Shown here piece by piece: positions 1 through 7,572 of a DNA stretch of 64,000 nucleotides; within the stretch, counting starts at the first letter, position 1, and each line of letters begins with the position of its first letter. Below the pieces are notes generated by a model. That model was given only the letters and a program-made list of their open reading frames with translations, made no database searches and had not been told where the DNA came from. A program made the translations under genes and the position numbers. The DNA comes from Bin87 sp965220265. GTDB lineage: Bacteria; Chloroflexota; Dehalococcoidia; Lucifugimonadales; UBA3495. Where the stretch lies: assembly GCA_965220265.1 (NCBI GenBank), contig CBDCPM010000004.1, positions 1,116,001 through 1,180,000 on the forward strand, read 5' to 3'.

Positions 1-1
1 T

Positions 2-382
2 GGTATAGCCAGAAATATAGTCTTCCTGGTTGACACCGGAGCGTATGCGACTTGCATTCACCCCCGGGACGGTACGCTTGCCGCAATTCCCTTCGACCAA
101 CTGGAAAACCCCGTCACCTCCAATGGCGTGGGCGGTCCGGCTACGTATTTCAGTGAGCGCGCTGTCCTGGAGTTCGTCGACGGCGAAGCCAGAGAAATTC
201 GCAGTTGCGAGGTTGATGTCCTCATCGCAAAGCCGGCCGCAGACCCGATGCACAGCATAAACCGGCTCCCTTCGCTGCTGGGCAGGGACATTATCGACCG
301 CTGGCGCATGGTGTACGACCGTGTGGAGGGGGTCCTCGAATTCACGGTGAGGTGCGCCGACAACGTCCTGGGCGACGAGTGA
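2..382 (+). CDS. Retropepsin-like aspartic protease (5' end outside window)
   Basis: The frame is open from the first bases of the window and ends at the TGA at 380-382, so the start is missing. Near the N-terminus it carries the hydrophobic-hydrophobic-D-T-G-A core (VFLVDTGAYATCIHP) of the clan AA single-domain aspartyl proteases. Near the C-terminus it has LLGRDIIDRWRMVYD, matching the conserved LGRDxL..W block of that family. These small proteins (about 120-140 aa) probably act as homodimers in the cytoplasm, each giving one catalytic Asp; their substrates in bacteria are mostly unknown. A Uma2 gene follows in the same direction after 126 bp. An internal ATG at 128 exists but would remove the catalytic motif. 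Confidence 0.75.
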   Translation, partial: GIARNIVFLVDTGAYATCIHPRDGTLAAIPFDQLENPVTSNGVGGPATYFSERAVLEFVDGEAREIRSCEVDVLIAKPAADPMHSINRLPSLLGRDIIDRWRMVYDRVEGVLEFTVRCADNVLGDE

Positions 383-508
383 CTTGAGGTCGGGCGTAAA
401 TCGCCCCAAAATTGCTGACATCGTGGCGTTGACGGTGGTTTACGTGAACCGGGACAGGCCGATGATATACTGCGAGCGCGCACGGGTTGAGGTTCAGCAG
501 GAGGTCTG

Positions 509-1078
509 GTGATGACCACCGCAAAGAGGTTAATGACCGCCGATGACCTGCTGGCGATGCCCGACGACGGCAACCGTCACGAGCTGGTCCGAGGGGAACT
601 GATAGAGATGCCGCCGCCGGGGATAATGCACGCCATCGTCACGGGGCGGTTGGGGATGCGCATGGGATATTTCATTGAGGCGAACGGCCTGCCCTTCGTG
701 TACGGACCGGAGGCCGCAGCCTACATGGAGCGGGGGCCGGACACGGTGCGGGCGGCGGACTTTGGAGTAATATCGCTGGAGCGCATCGGCGGTCCGATAC
801 CGCAGCGGGGGTACGTTTTCGGCGTGGTGCCCGACCTGGTGGTGGAGACGGTTTCGCCCGACTATCGTGAGGCGGTAGCGGAGGCCAGGGCGCAGATGTG
901 GTTGGATGCCAGCGCGCGCCTGGTTTTGACCGCGTACATTGAGCGCGGGACGATCGTGGCCCGTCGCGACGACGAGACGGTGCAGGAACTTGGCGAAGGG
1001 GATACGTTGACGGCAGAGCCGGTGCTGCCCGGGTTCGAGTGCCCGGTTGCGGATATCTTTGCGACGATCCCGGCATGA
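509..1078 (+). CDS. Uma2 family (DUF820) restriction-endonuclease-fold protein
   Basis: 189 aa. The GTG start at 509 sits 4 nt after CAGGAGG. The family signature is an N-terminal RHELVRGELIEM, then AADFGVIS (about 82-89) and PDLVVETVSP (about 108-117), which form the PD-(D/E)XK core. The usual PDV of the first strand is AAD here, so one acidic residue sits in a shifted context. Uma2 proteins are abundant in cyanobacteria and Chloroflexota, are nuclease-like, and have no settled role. Two further members occur at 24510-25076 and 38986-39702. It ends with the conserved LPGFECPVADIF tail. Confidence 0.85.
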   Translation: MMTTAKRLMTADDLLAMPDDGNRHELVRGELIEMPPPGIMHAIVTGRLGMRMGYFIEANGLPFVYGPEAAAYMERGPDTVRAADFGVISLERIGGPIPQRGYVFGVVPDLVVETVSPDYREAVAEARAQMWLDASARLVLTAYIERGTIVARRDDETVQELGEGDTLTAEPVLPGFECPVADIFATIPA

Positions 1079-1326
1079 TGGTGCGACGGGTATCCGGCAG
1101 AGGGAGCGGCAAAAAGCAGGGCGCGGTTATGTCCGGCGCCTGTCCCTCAAGCAGGACGGCGTACTCCGGCCACTCCGCGCTTACTTATCATGCTACGGTT
1201 CAGCCCGGTAGGTGTCAATGAGTCAACGTTTCGCATCAGGGTCATTCGATTGTTGTCGCCAAGGATGACGCGACGCGCCAGTCACGGTGCGATGCAACGG
1301 CTATCGGCGAGAGCACCTGTTACAGC

Positions 1327-1420
1327 GACGAGATTGCCACGCTTCGCTCGCAATGACAGTTGGTAAATCGCTCGCAATGACAGTTGGTAAATCGCTGTCA
1401 ATGACAGTTGGCAAAATCGA
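1327..1420. repeat. Dispersed palindromic repeat family A (copy 1) with tandem partial copies
   Basis: A full unit starts with GAGATTGCCACGCTTCGCTC and ends CAATGACAG. It is followed by two partial units of about 24-27 bp, TTGGTAAATCGCTCGCAATG and a variant. The rest of the gene-free stretch 1079-1512 shows no convincing gene. The other copies are at 2755, 3432, 3906 and 27271. Confidence 0.85.
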
Positions 1421-1512
1421 ATGACCCTGTTTGATGACAGGCCATATTGTGGGCGGAACGAGTGGGTGTAGTACACTTCGGTTACTGTATTTCTGATCCG
1501 AAGGTTGACACT

Positions 1513-1866
1513 GTGGTAACGGAGACATACGCGGAGGCGGCCAGGCATCTACTGGCGCAGGCGCAAGGCGAGTTGGAGCAGGGTGATGTTCGGCAGGCGT
1601 CGGAGAAAGGATGGGGCGCCGCGGCGCAGATGGTGAAGGCCGTGGCGGAACGGCGCGGCTGGGAGCACCGAACCCACGCCGGATTGTTCCGGGTGATCAG
1701 TGATCTGGCGACGGAAACCGGCGACGACGAGATCCGGAACCTGTTTCATGTTGCCAACAGCCTGCATATCAACTTCTACGAGAATTGGAACACCGCCGAG
1801 AATGTGCGGGCGGCGCTATCGGATGTGGAGCGGCTGCTGGAAAAACTGAGTTCGCTGGCCAACTGA
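1513..1866 (+). CDS. PaREP1/HEPN-like helical protein, copy 1
   Basis: 117 aa from GTG at 1513. This start was chosen because the next codons (VTETYAEAARHLL) align exactly with the ATG start of the paralogue at 2019. The core LEQGDVRQASEKGWGAAAQMVKAVAERRGW is the typical helical signature of PaREP1-type proteins, a HEPN-like group. No RxxxxH nuclease motif is evident. The C-terminal half is AxSLHINFYENWNTAENV. It is followed after 152 bp by a second copy about 70 percent identical by eye, so the pair is a tandem duplication. Members often sit near nucleotidyltransferases or toxin-like genes; none is adjacent here. Function unknown. Confidence 0.7.
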   Translation: MVTETYAEAARHLLAQAQGELEQGDVRQASEKGWGAAAQMVKAVAERRGWEHRTHAGLFRVISDLATETGDDEIRNLFHVANSLHINFYENWNTAENVRAALSDVERLLEKLSSLAN

Positions 1867-2018
1867 GGCGGGAACGACGCACGGGTCGGCGTTCAAGGGG
1901 GCTGGATCGCCGCGCTGCACTCGCAATGGCAGGCGGAGGGTGTGGAGGAAGATTAGGGTCAGCCGGGATCGGGGTGATACACTGCGATTGCAGGAACCGG
2001 GACGGCAACGGAGAGCAG

Positions 2019-2372
2019 ATGGTAACGGAGACATATGCGCAGGCAGCGCGCCATCTGCTGGAGCAGGCCACTGCCGAGATGGCGCAGGGCGACGTACGGC
2101 AGGCGTCGGAGAAGGGATGGGGAGCGGCGGCACAAATGGTGAAGGCGGTTGCCGAGCAGCGCGGTTGGGAGCATCAGCGCCACGCGGCCCTTTTTGCCGC
2201 GGTGTCGCGACTGGTGGATGAAACCGGCGATGACGACATCAGCCGACTGTTTGCTGTTGCCAACAGCCTGCACGTCAATTTTTATGAGAACTGGGACACC
2301 GCTGAAAACGTAGCACGACATCTAGTCGATGTGGGGCGGTTCGTGGGCAAGCTGGGACCTCTGGCGGGGTGA
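2019..2372 (+). CDS. PaREP1/HEPN-like helical protein, copy 2
   Basis: 117 aa from ATG 2019. It is a paralogue of 1513-1866 along its full length, with the same start block (VTETYAQAARHLLEQA), GDVRQASEKGWGAAAQMVKA core and VNFYENWDTAENV tail. The upstream frame stays open to 1785 but the homology starts at 2019. A two-domain relative is encoded at 5956-6678 on the other strand, so four domains of this type lie within 5.5 kb. Function unknown; a helical scaffold or toxin-antitoxin-related role is only an inference. Confidence 0.7.
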   Translation: MVTETYAQAARHLLEQATAEMAQGDVRQASEKGWGAAAQMVKAVAEQRGWEHQRHAALFAAVSRLVDETGDDDISRLFAVANSLHVNFYENWDTAENVARHLVDVGRFVGKLGPLAG

Positions 2373-2407
2373 GGGCAAAGGGCGCGTAAATTGGTGACAG
2401 CGCGGCG

Positions 2408-2437
2408 TTGACGGGGTCTGGAGTAGGCCGGTAGGCT
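2408..2437 (+). promoter_or_regulatory. Possible sigma70-type promoter
   Basis: TTGACG at 2408-2413 and TAGGCT at 2432-2437 with an 18-bp spacer. It lies just before the hairpin at 2458-2503 and the prohead protease gene. The -10 box is a weak match. Confidence 0.3.
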
Positions 2438-2457
2438 AGAGTAAATCGAGAGAGAAG

Positions 2458-2503
2458 AGCCGGTGGGACTGACCTGATGGCGGGTCGGTTCCACCGGCTT
2501 TTT
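2458..2503 (+). terminator. Rho-independent terminator or attenuator hairpin
   Basis: AGCCGGTGG at 2458-2466 pairs with CCACCGGCT at 2491-2499 (9 bp, perfect), with a smaller internal stem GACC/GGGTC in the loop, followed by TTTTT. It ends the PaREP1-like pair or attenuates the phage genes. It also argues against starting the next gene at ATG 2477. Confidence 0.6.
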
Positions 2504-2554
2504 GCGTGGGTGGGTACCGGCCGGACATCGGGCGTCGCCGGCGGGGAGGTCTGG

Positions 2555-3346
2555 ATGATGACGACGATGATGGAGCCGGGAGCGCGGCGGCAGGGACGGA
2601 CGGGACGGACGGGATGGCCGATGACGGCGGGTCTGCCGGATGGTCGGGCCGCGCTGCTGGCGGCACTGGATGCGTACCGCAGGGGCGCGGCCGAGGCGCC
2701 GGTGGTGTGCAAGTGGGAGACGGGCTCGGCTGCTGGTGGCGACGTGCTGCCGGCGACGAGATTGCCACGCTGCGCTCGCAATGACAGTGGGCGGGGCGGC
2801 AATGGCGAGTCCGTCGTGGAGGATGCGGTGGCCGGCCCGCTGGTTTTCGTGGCGTCCACGGGGGAGGTGGATCGGCACGGCGATACCGTCGCGCCGGAGG
2901 GGTGGCGGCTGGAGGCCTACCGGGACAACCCGGTGGTGCTGTGGGCCCACGACTACGGCGAGCCGGCCATCGGGCGTGCGGAGGCGGTGTGGAGCGACGG
3001 ACGGGCTCTGCTGGCGCGGCTGGAGTTCGCGCCCACGGAGTTCGCCGGGCAGGTGGAACGGCTGTACCGCCAGGGCTACCAGCGCGGCGTGTCGGTGGGT
3101 TTCCGTCCGCTGCGCTTCGATGAGCGGCGGGACCCGGTGAGCGGGGCGTTCCTGGGCATCCGGTTCCTGGAGCAGGAGCTGCTGGAGATCAGCGCGGTGC
3201 CGGTGCCGGCCAACGGCGGGGCGCTGCTGGCGGAGGACGGGATCGCCGCGACGTTCGCGCACGAAGCGCAGAAGCCGGCGGCGGTTGCGGGCCGAAACGG
3301 GACGGTTGACGAGGTGGTGGGACTGCTGCGGGGGCTGCGGGGGTGA
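2555..3346 (+). CDS. HK97-type prohead protease with an embedded repeat-derived segment
   Basis: 263 aa from ATG 2555, which has GGGAGG a few bases upstream; an earlier ATG at 2477 lies inside the hairpin. The region from about residue 90 reads LVFVASTGEVDRHGDTVAPEG, then DNPVVLWAHDYGEPAIG, and later GVSVGFRPL and EQELLEISAVPVPA, the order seen in phage prohead proteases (S78/U35, serine protease fold). It matures the capsid in assembling phage. Oddly, residues about 68-78 (TRLPRCARND) are encoded by a copy of repeat family A, inserted in frame in the less conserved N-terminal part. No portal or terminase gene is present, so this is a remnant phage cluster. Confidence 0.75.
   Translation: MMTTMMEPGARRQGRTGRTGWPMTAGLPDGRAALLAALDAYRRGAAEAPVVCKWETGSAAGGDVLPATRLPRCARNDSGRGGNGESVVEDAVAGPLVFVASTGEVDRHGDTVAPEGWRLEAYRDNPVVLWAHDYGEPAIGRAEAVWSDGRALLARLEFAPTEFAGQVERLYRQGYQRGVSVGFRPLRFDERRDPVSGAFLGIRFLEQELLEISAVPVPANGGALLAEDGIAATFAHEAQKPAAVAGRNGTVDEVVGLLRGLRG
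2755..2787. repeat. Dispersed palindromic repeat family A (copy 2), inside a CDS
   Basis: GACGAGATTGCCACGCTGCG...CAATGACAG. It lies in frame within the prohead protease gene and encodes TRLPRCARND. Confidence 0.85.
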
Positions 3347-3431
3347 CGGAACGAGCGTGTTCATACGATCTGTCACCGCGAGGAGCGTGGAGATGCGGCG
3401 ATTCCGTTGGCGGAACGACCGCCGCAGCCTC

Positions 3432-3464
3432 GACGAGATTGCCGCGCTGCGCTCGCAATGACAA
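3432..3464. repeat. Dispersed palindromic repeat family A (copy 3)
   Basis: GACGAGATTGCCGCGCTGCG followed by CTCGCAATGACAAG. It lies between the prohead protease and the capsid remnant. Confidence 0.85.
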
Positions 3465-3509
3465 GGGAAAGGGCGCTCGCAATGCACGGGTAAGGGCGCT
3501 CGCAGTGAC

Positions 3510-3650
3510 AGGTTGCAGGCGTGTAATGAAGGGCTGAAACATCGCGATTGCTATGACAGGTTTCGCGAGCGAGTAATGGCGGGCTGAAACATCGCGATTG
3601 CTATGACAGGTTGCGCACGCGTAATGACGAGCTGAAACATCGCGAACACC
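3510..3650. repeat. Tandem repeat of 48-50 bp, three units
   Basis: Units at 3510-3557, 3558-3607 and 3608-3650 share GCTGAAACATCGCGATTGCT and a leading AGGTT. They lie directly between repeat family A copy 3 and the capsid remnant, where the bulk of a capsid gene would be expected. Confidence 0.8.
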
Positions 3651-3845
3651 AAGGGCCGGCTGCTGGCGGTGAACCGGACGCAGTGGCGGCTGGGTTTCCG
3701 GCGGGAGCTGATGATCGAGACGACGCGGGACATCCAGAAGCGGCAGAACATCATGGTGGTGAGCATGAGGCTGGCGTTCATGGAGCGGACGGGCACGCGG
3801 ACGACGGCGACGCACACGGCGTTGCAGTACAACATCACGGTGTAG
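3651..3845 (+). pseudogene. C-terminal remnant of a phage major capsid protein
   Basis: An open frame without start codon encodes LLAVNRTQWRLGFRRE, then DIQKRQNIMVVSMRLAF, ending HTALQYNITV and TAG. The order (W.LG.RR, then I.V.S.R.AF, then htA..N) resembles the C-terminus of HK97-fold capsid proteins, and its place right after the prohead protease and before the connector is where the capsid gene belongs. The N-terminal 80 percent is gone, replaced by repeats (3432-3650). The family assignment is from general resemblance and position; a search is needed. Confidence 0.5.
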
Positions 3846-3905
3846 CCAAACCTCTGCAATTGGGAGCGAAGCGTGGCAATCCCGACGGGTTCGCACGCTC
3901 ATTAT

Positions 3906-3941
3906 GAGATTGCCGCGTCGCTTCGCTCCTCGCAATGACAG
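3906..3941. repeat. Dispersed palindromic repeat family A (copy 4)
   Basis: GAGATTGCCGCGTCGCTTCG followed by CTCCTCGCAATGACAG, a slightly longer variant. It lies between the capsid remnant and the connector gene. Confidence 0.85.
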
Positions 3942-3978
3942 CGCTTTGAAATGACAGCGTTTCGATTGGAGATATGCG

Positions 3979-4833
3979 ATGTCCAATGCCTATGGCGACC
4001 TGACGACGCTGAAATCGCCGGCGTTTCTGAACGCGCCGGACGACAGACAGGACGAACGGTTGCTGGGAATGCTGGAAACAGCGTCGCGGTGGATCGACGG
4101 GTACTGCGACCGACATTTCCATGCAACGGAGGGCGAGCGACGGTTCGACGGTACGGGCCGGGTCGCCCTGGCGGTGACCGACCTCGTGTCCGCCACCGAG
4201 GTGCGGGTGCGTGAGGGATCGACGGGCCGGTGGATCGGCTGGGCGTCCGGCGACTGGCTGGCATATCCGCTGAACGCCGCGCCAACGGAGCCGGGCGGGC
4301 GACCGTACACGCGCATCGTGACGACGGCCGGCGGGCGCCGGTTCCCGCTGAGCCGGGGCGGCGTGATCGTCGCCGGCGTGTGGGGCTACGGCGACGTGCG
4401 GGAGGACACGGGTTTGCAACTGTCGGGCGCGGAAGCCGCGGTGGCTGATGATGAGATCACGGTTGCCGCTACCGGCGGAGGGCCATCGGTCGCGCTGTCG
4501 GCAGGGCACACGGTCCGTATCGGCGACGAGCAGATGTACGTGGCTGCCGCATCCGACAACGGGCAGAGCGCGACGACGCTGACGGTGCGGCGCGGGGTCA
4601 ACGGGACAGCGCCGGCGACGCACGCCGTGGGATCAGGAGTATCGGTGTACCGTTACCCGGCCGCGGTGACGGAAGCGTGCCTGCTGCAGGCCGCCGTCTG
4701 GTGGCGGGAGAGGCTTGGGGGGCCTTTCCCGCCACCAGAGGGCGAGGGCCGGGGAGATGCGAGCGGCATCTCTCCGGCGGTTCGCGCGCTGCTGAAACCG
4801 TATCGCCGGCGCGTGGCCGCGCTGGGGGTGTGA
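3979..4833 (+). CDS. Phage head-tail connector-like protein
   Basis: 284 aa from ATG 3979. The N-terminal part (YGDLTTLKSPAFLN, LLGMLETASRWIDGYCDRHF) resembles gp6-like head-tail connectors, which begin with a short helical domain carrying a W-I-D/E-x-x-C/T pattern. The middle is beta-rich (TVRIGDEQMYVAA, TLTVRRGVNGT) and the end (AVTEACLLQAAVWWRERLGG, PAVRALLKPYRRR) is helical again. Family length is usually 100-200 aa, so this one carries an extra beta domain. The next gene starts 2 bp after the stop, an operon-like spacing. Connector assignment is an inference from pattern and synteny. Confidence 0.5.
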   Translation: MSNAYGDLTTLKSPAFLNAPDDRQDERLLGMLETASRWIDGYCDRHFHATEGERRFDGTGRVALAVTDLVSATEVRVREGSTGRWIGWASGDWLAYPLNAAPTEPGGRPYTRIVTTAGGRRFPLSRGGVIVAGVWGYGDVREDTGLQLSGAEAAVADDEITVAATGGGPSVALSAGHTVRIGDEQMYVAAASDNGQSATTLTVRRGVNGTAPATHAVGSGVSVYRYPAAVTEACLLQAAVWWRERLGGPFPPPEGEGRGDASGISPAVRALLKPYRRRVAALGV

Positions 4834-4835
4834 GC

Positions 4836-5261
4836 GTGACGGGGTATGCCAGCGCGGGGCGCAGCTACGTGGCGGTGGAGGACGCGGACGGGGTGCTGCG
4901 CGACCTGTCCCCGTGGATGGAACGGGTCGGGCCGCTGGGGCGGGAGCTGAGCGGCAGGGACGCGGCCGGCGTGAACGACGTGTCGGCGCGCACGGCGGCG
5001 GGGCCGGAGGTTGCGCAGGAGTTCACCCTGTCGGGCCGGTGGGACGACACGCCGTCGGTTGGGCCGGACGTGGTGCTGTCTGGGATCGTCGGACAGACGG
5101 TTGCCGTGGAGTACGGGCCGGCCGGCAACGGGACGGGTCAGCGGCGGGTGTCCGGCCGGTTCGTGTGCCTGTCCTACCGGATCAGCAGCGCGGCCGGCGA
5201 GCCGGTGCGGTTCGAGGCCAAGTTCCGGCAGGACGGATCGGTGGAGCTGGGGACGTGGTGA
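4836..5261 (+). CDS. Phage tail tube-like protein
   Basis: 141 aa from GTG 4836, two bases after the preceding stop. The protein is all beta in character: GYASAGRSYVAVEDADGVLRDLS, VAQEFTLSGRWDDTPSVGPDVVLSG, VAVEYGPAGNGTGQRRVSGRF, VRFEAKFRQDGSVELGTW. Such short beta-barrel proteins after a connector gene are commonly tail tube or tail completion proteins. No catalytic motif is visible. It is the last rightward phage gene before the minus-strand block 5276-8232. Confidence 0.45.
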   Translation: MTGYASAGRSYVAVEDADGVLRDLSPWMERVGPLGRELSGRDAAGVNDVSARTAAGPEVAQEFTLSGRWDDTPSVGPDVVLSGIVGQTVAVEYGPAGNGTGQRRVSGRFVCLSYRISSAAGEPVRFEAKFRQDGSVELGTW

Positions 5262-5275
5262 CGCGCCGGACCGGA

Positions 5276-5938
5276 TCAGTCGGCGGCGACTTCCTCGGGA
5301 GTTATCACGACGCGGCCGGCGTCATCATGGCGGTGGCGCATCAGCAAATCCACACGCTCGTGCAGGGATATCAGCAATCCCCGTATCTCGGCGACCTGCT
5401 CGCGGAGAGCCGCCATCTGCTCCTCCAATCTTTCGATACGGGAGGAGAGCCTGTTCTCGACCGCGTCGATGCGGGCGGTGAGGCTGTTCTGGACACCGTC
5501 GATGCGGGCGGTGAGCCGGCTCTCTACCCCGTCAATGCGGGCGGTGAGCCGGCTCTCTACCCCGTCAATGCGGGCGGTGAGGCTGTTCTGGACACCGTCG
5601 ATGCGGTCGGTGAACCCGTTCTCGACCGCGCCGATGCGGGCGGTGAGGCTGCTTTGGACACCCTCAATGCGCGTTGTGAGGCCACTTTGGACATCGTCAA
5701 TGCGCGCCGTGAGCCTTTCGTCCATCTCTCGCATCTGCTGGCTGAAGGCGCTGACCTGACCTTCCAGCCGGCCGATGGCGCGGCCCTGCCGGTAAAGCGC
5801 CCCGAGGATAGCGATCAGCAGCAGGACGATAAAACCCAGAAAGCCGAAGAGGTAGTAATCCGCTTGGGTAATCAACGTTGCAGCCTGTAGGTCTGAGGAT
5901 GATGACACAACTATGGCGCAGGAATACGGAGGAGTCAA
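5276..5938 (-). CDS. Membrane-anchored coiled-coil protein with nine 11-residue repeats
   Basis: Up to 220 aa from a TTG at 5938; in-frame GTG and TTG codons up to 5875 are alternative starts and none has a good ribosome site. One transmembrane helix (YYLFGFLGFIVLLLIAILGALY, about 29-49) is followed by a long coiled coil. Residues 76-174 are nine tandem hendecads of the type LTARIDGVQNS, encoded by 33-bp DNA repeats at 5417-5713. The cytoplasmic end is VDLLMRHRHDDAGRVVITPEEVAAD. Hendecad repeats favour right-handed or straight coiled coils. It is the last gene of a four-gene minus-strand block. A smaller protein of similar design is at 15644-16048. Function unknown. Confidence 0.65.
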   Translation of the reverse strand: MTPPYSCAIVVSSSSDLQAATLITQADYYLFGFLGFIVLLLIAILGALYRQGRAIGRLEGQVSAFSQQMREMDERLTARIDDVQSGLTTRIEGVQSSLTARIGAVENGFTDRIDGVQNSLTARIDGVESRLTARIDGVESRLTARIDGVQNSLTARIDAVENRLSSRIERLEEQMAALREQVAEIRGLLISLHERVDLLMRHRHDDAGRVVITPEEVAAD

Positions 5939-5955
5939 CGATGGCCGCTTCGGGC

Positions 5956-6678
5956 TTAATTGTCGAGCAGGGCAAGGGTGCGGCGGACGAAATCCTGCGC
6001 GAGGGGAAGGCCGCGGGCCACGTCGTCGGGCTCCATGAAGTCGTGCCGGGCGTTGGCGCGAAACTGCTGGGCGGCGAAGAAGCCGGCGATGACGGCGGCG
6101 TCTCCGCCGGCGAGACGGTCAGCGGCGGTTTTCACATCCCCGTGGCCTTCGCTGGACCAACCGCGCTCACGGGACACGGCCGTTACGGCCTGGGCGGCGG
6201 CCTGCCACAAGCTGGCCGAGCCGGCCGTAACGTCTCCCGCCGCGAACTCCGCTTCAGCACCCCGCAACGAGTCCCGCGCGGCGCGGGCGTGTTCGTGGGG
6301 GGTAAGGGGAGCAACCTGCTCGTCGGTGTCCAGCAGGGCGAGCATACGGGCGACGAATTCGCGCATCAGGCGGCAGTAGTCGGCCAGTTGATGGGTCTCG
6401 ACGAAGCCGTAGTTGAACTTGGCGCGGAACTGCTGGGCCACGGCGAACTGGTGGCGCAGGTGGTGGTCGCTGGCCTCGTTGGCCAGGCGGTCGGCGGCGG
6501 CCTTGAGGTCGCTGGGGTCGCCAGCCGGCCAGCCGCGCATTTCCGCCACGGCGGTCAGGGCGTGGGCGGCAGCATTCCACAGGTTTTCGTAGGCCAGCAG
6601 CGGCTCCTCGTCCTCAAAGTGCTGGTCGGCGGCTTCAAAGAAAGCCTGGGTGGTTTGGGCGGTGTTCTGCAGCATCAT
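5956..6678 (-). CDS. Two-domain PaREP1/HEPN-like helical protein
   Basis: 240 aa. Two copies of one helical domain follow each other. Copy A (about 1-120) has AYENLWNAAAHALTAVAEMRGW and AVAQQFRAKFNYGF; copy B (about 125-240) has GSASLWQAAAQAVTAVSRERGW and FAAQQFRANARHDF. The LW.AAA.A..AV...RGW core matches the single-domain proteins at 1513 and 2019. No clear RxxxxH is seen. It lies 63 bp after the intact vWA gene and 17 bp before the coiled-coil gene, all on the minus strand, suggesting an operon. Confidence 0.65.
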   Translation of the reverse strand: MMLQNTAQTTQAFFEAADQHFEDEEPLLAYENLWNAAAHALTAVAEMRGWPAGDPSDLKAAADRLANEASDHHLRHQFAVAQQFRAKFNYGFVETHQLADYCRLMREFVARMLALLDTDEQVAPLTPHEHARAARDSLRGAEAEFAAGDVTAGSASLWQAAAQAVTAVSRERGWSSEGHGDVKTAADRLAGGDAAVIAGFFAAQQFRANARHDFMEPDDVARGLPLAQDFVRRTLALLDN

Positions 6679-6741
6679 GACGAACTGTTCCTGCTCACTG
6701 GCATGGGAGGGATTTTAGCCGAGATCGGGAAGCCCAGCAGG

Positions 6742-7458
6742 TTAGCGGGCTCGTATGAATCTGCCTCTGGTTACGTCGGAAATGAGCCGCAATCCCTCTT
6801 CGTCGGCGTCAACGCCAAAGGCGACGGTATCCACGGGGACGCCGGACTGAACCAGGTCGGTGAGAGTTTCCCGGGCAAACTGAACGTCCCCGGCCATGCC
6901 GTCGGACATGAGCACGATGCGGTTCTGCCGGCAGACAGTCTCTCCGAAAACGATGAAGCGGGTTTTCTCGGTACAGACCGGGCGGGCCGGGAGCATATCC
7001 ACCGCCTTTTGCAGGGCCAGGAACATGGCCGTACCGCCGCTGCCAGCGGTGAAGGAAGGGATGGCGTCGGCCCAGGGCGCAGCGTCCGGTTCGGCGAAAT
7101 CAAACAGCACCCGGTTGGTCTCGCCGAACATCAACAATGCAATTTCACTGTTTTCGGTGGGCTTGTTAGCTACCTCCTGGAGCGCCTGTTGCAGAGGCAA
7201 CAGTTTTTCCTCCATGCTGCCGGAGTCGTCAACCACATATACAACCATGGTGTCGTCGGTAAGCAGGGCGGGCAAGGCGGTCTGGATCGCCACCGGTTGG
7301 GCCAGGTCAATGCCTTCCGAGCTCTCGTACCATAACCAGCCGCCAACGAGAATGGCGGCCAGCAACAGGAGCAACAGCAATATCCACGGCCATTTGCGTC
7401 GCCGGCGACGGCCATCGTCGCGGGCATCATAGGATATCCAATGGTAATTGGCGGCCAT
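6742..7458 (-). CDS. Membrane-anchored von Willebrand factor A domain protein
   Basis: 238 aa from ATG 7458. This start was chosen because MAANYHWISYD matches the start MARHWISYS of the upstream paralogue. A basic stretch (RRRRRKWPW) and one TM helix (about 26-44) precede a vWA domain. The MIDAS is complete: D77-x-S79-x-S81 (VVDDSGSM), T143 (GSGGTAMF) and D186 (VLMSDGMAGD). The domain probably binds a divalent metal and a protein ligand on the outer side. The C-terminus TVAFGVDADEEGLRLISDVTRGRF is the typical last strand and helix. It follows the degenerate paralogue at 7573. Confidence 0.8.
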   Translation of the reverse strand: MAANYHWISYDARDDGRRRRRKWPWILLLLLLLAAILVGGWLWYESSEGIDLAQPVAIQTALPALLTDDTMVVYVVDDSGSMEEKLLPLQQALQEVANKPTENSEIALLMFGETNRVLFDFAEPDAAPWADAIPSFTAGSGGTAMFLALQKAVDMLPARPVCTEKTRFIVFGETVCRQNRIVLMSDGMAGDVQFARETLTDLVQSGVPVDTVAFGVDADEEGLRLISDVTRGRFIRAR

Positions 7459-7572
7459 ATCAGTAACCACAGGCGGGGGTGCAAAGCGCACCTAGACGAG
7501 CCAATCCTACCACGGAGGACCGCGAAAATTACTCCCCTCGAAACAAGGGTAGACGCTCCAATACAGGGCGGG

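Noticed and set aside
2282..3487. A 401-codon minus-strand frame opposite the prohead protease
   Set aside because: Low-complexity Arg/Pro/His composition typical of an antisense shadow.
3510..3650. Attachment site or phage integration repeat
   Set aside because: The three units are tandem and adjacent, with no second copy at another phage boundary and no integrase gene in the window.
5417..5713. Possible CRISPR array (regular 33-bp repeats)
   Set aside because: The units are contiguous without spacers, stay in one reading frame and encode a coiled coil; no cas genes are near.
5878..7335. A 485-codon plus-strand frame opposite the vWA and HEPN-like genes
   Set aside because: The minus strand carries MIDAS motifs and repeated helical domains; the plus frame has only Gly/Val-rich shadow sequence.
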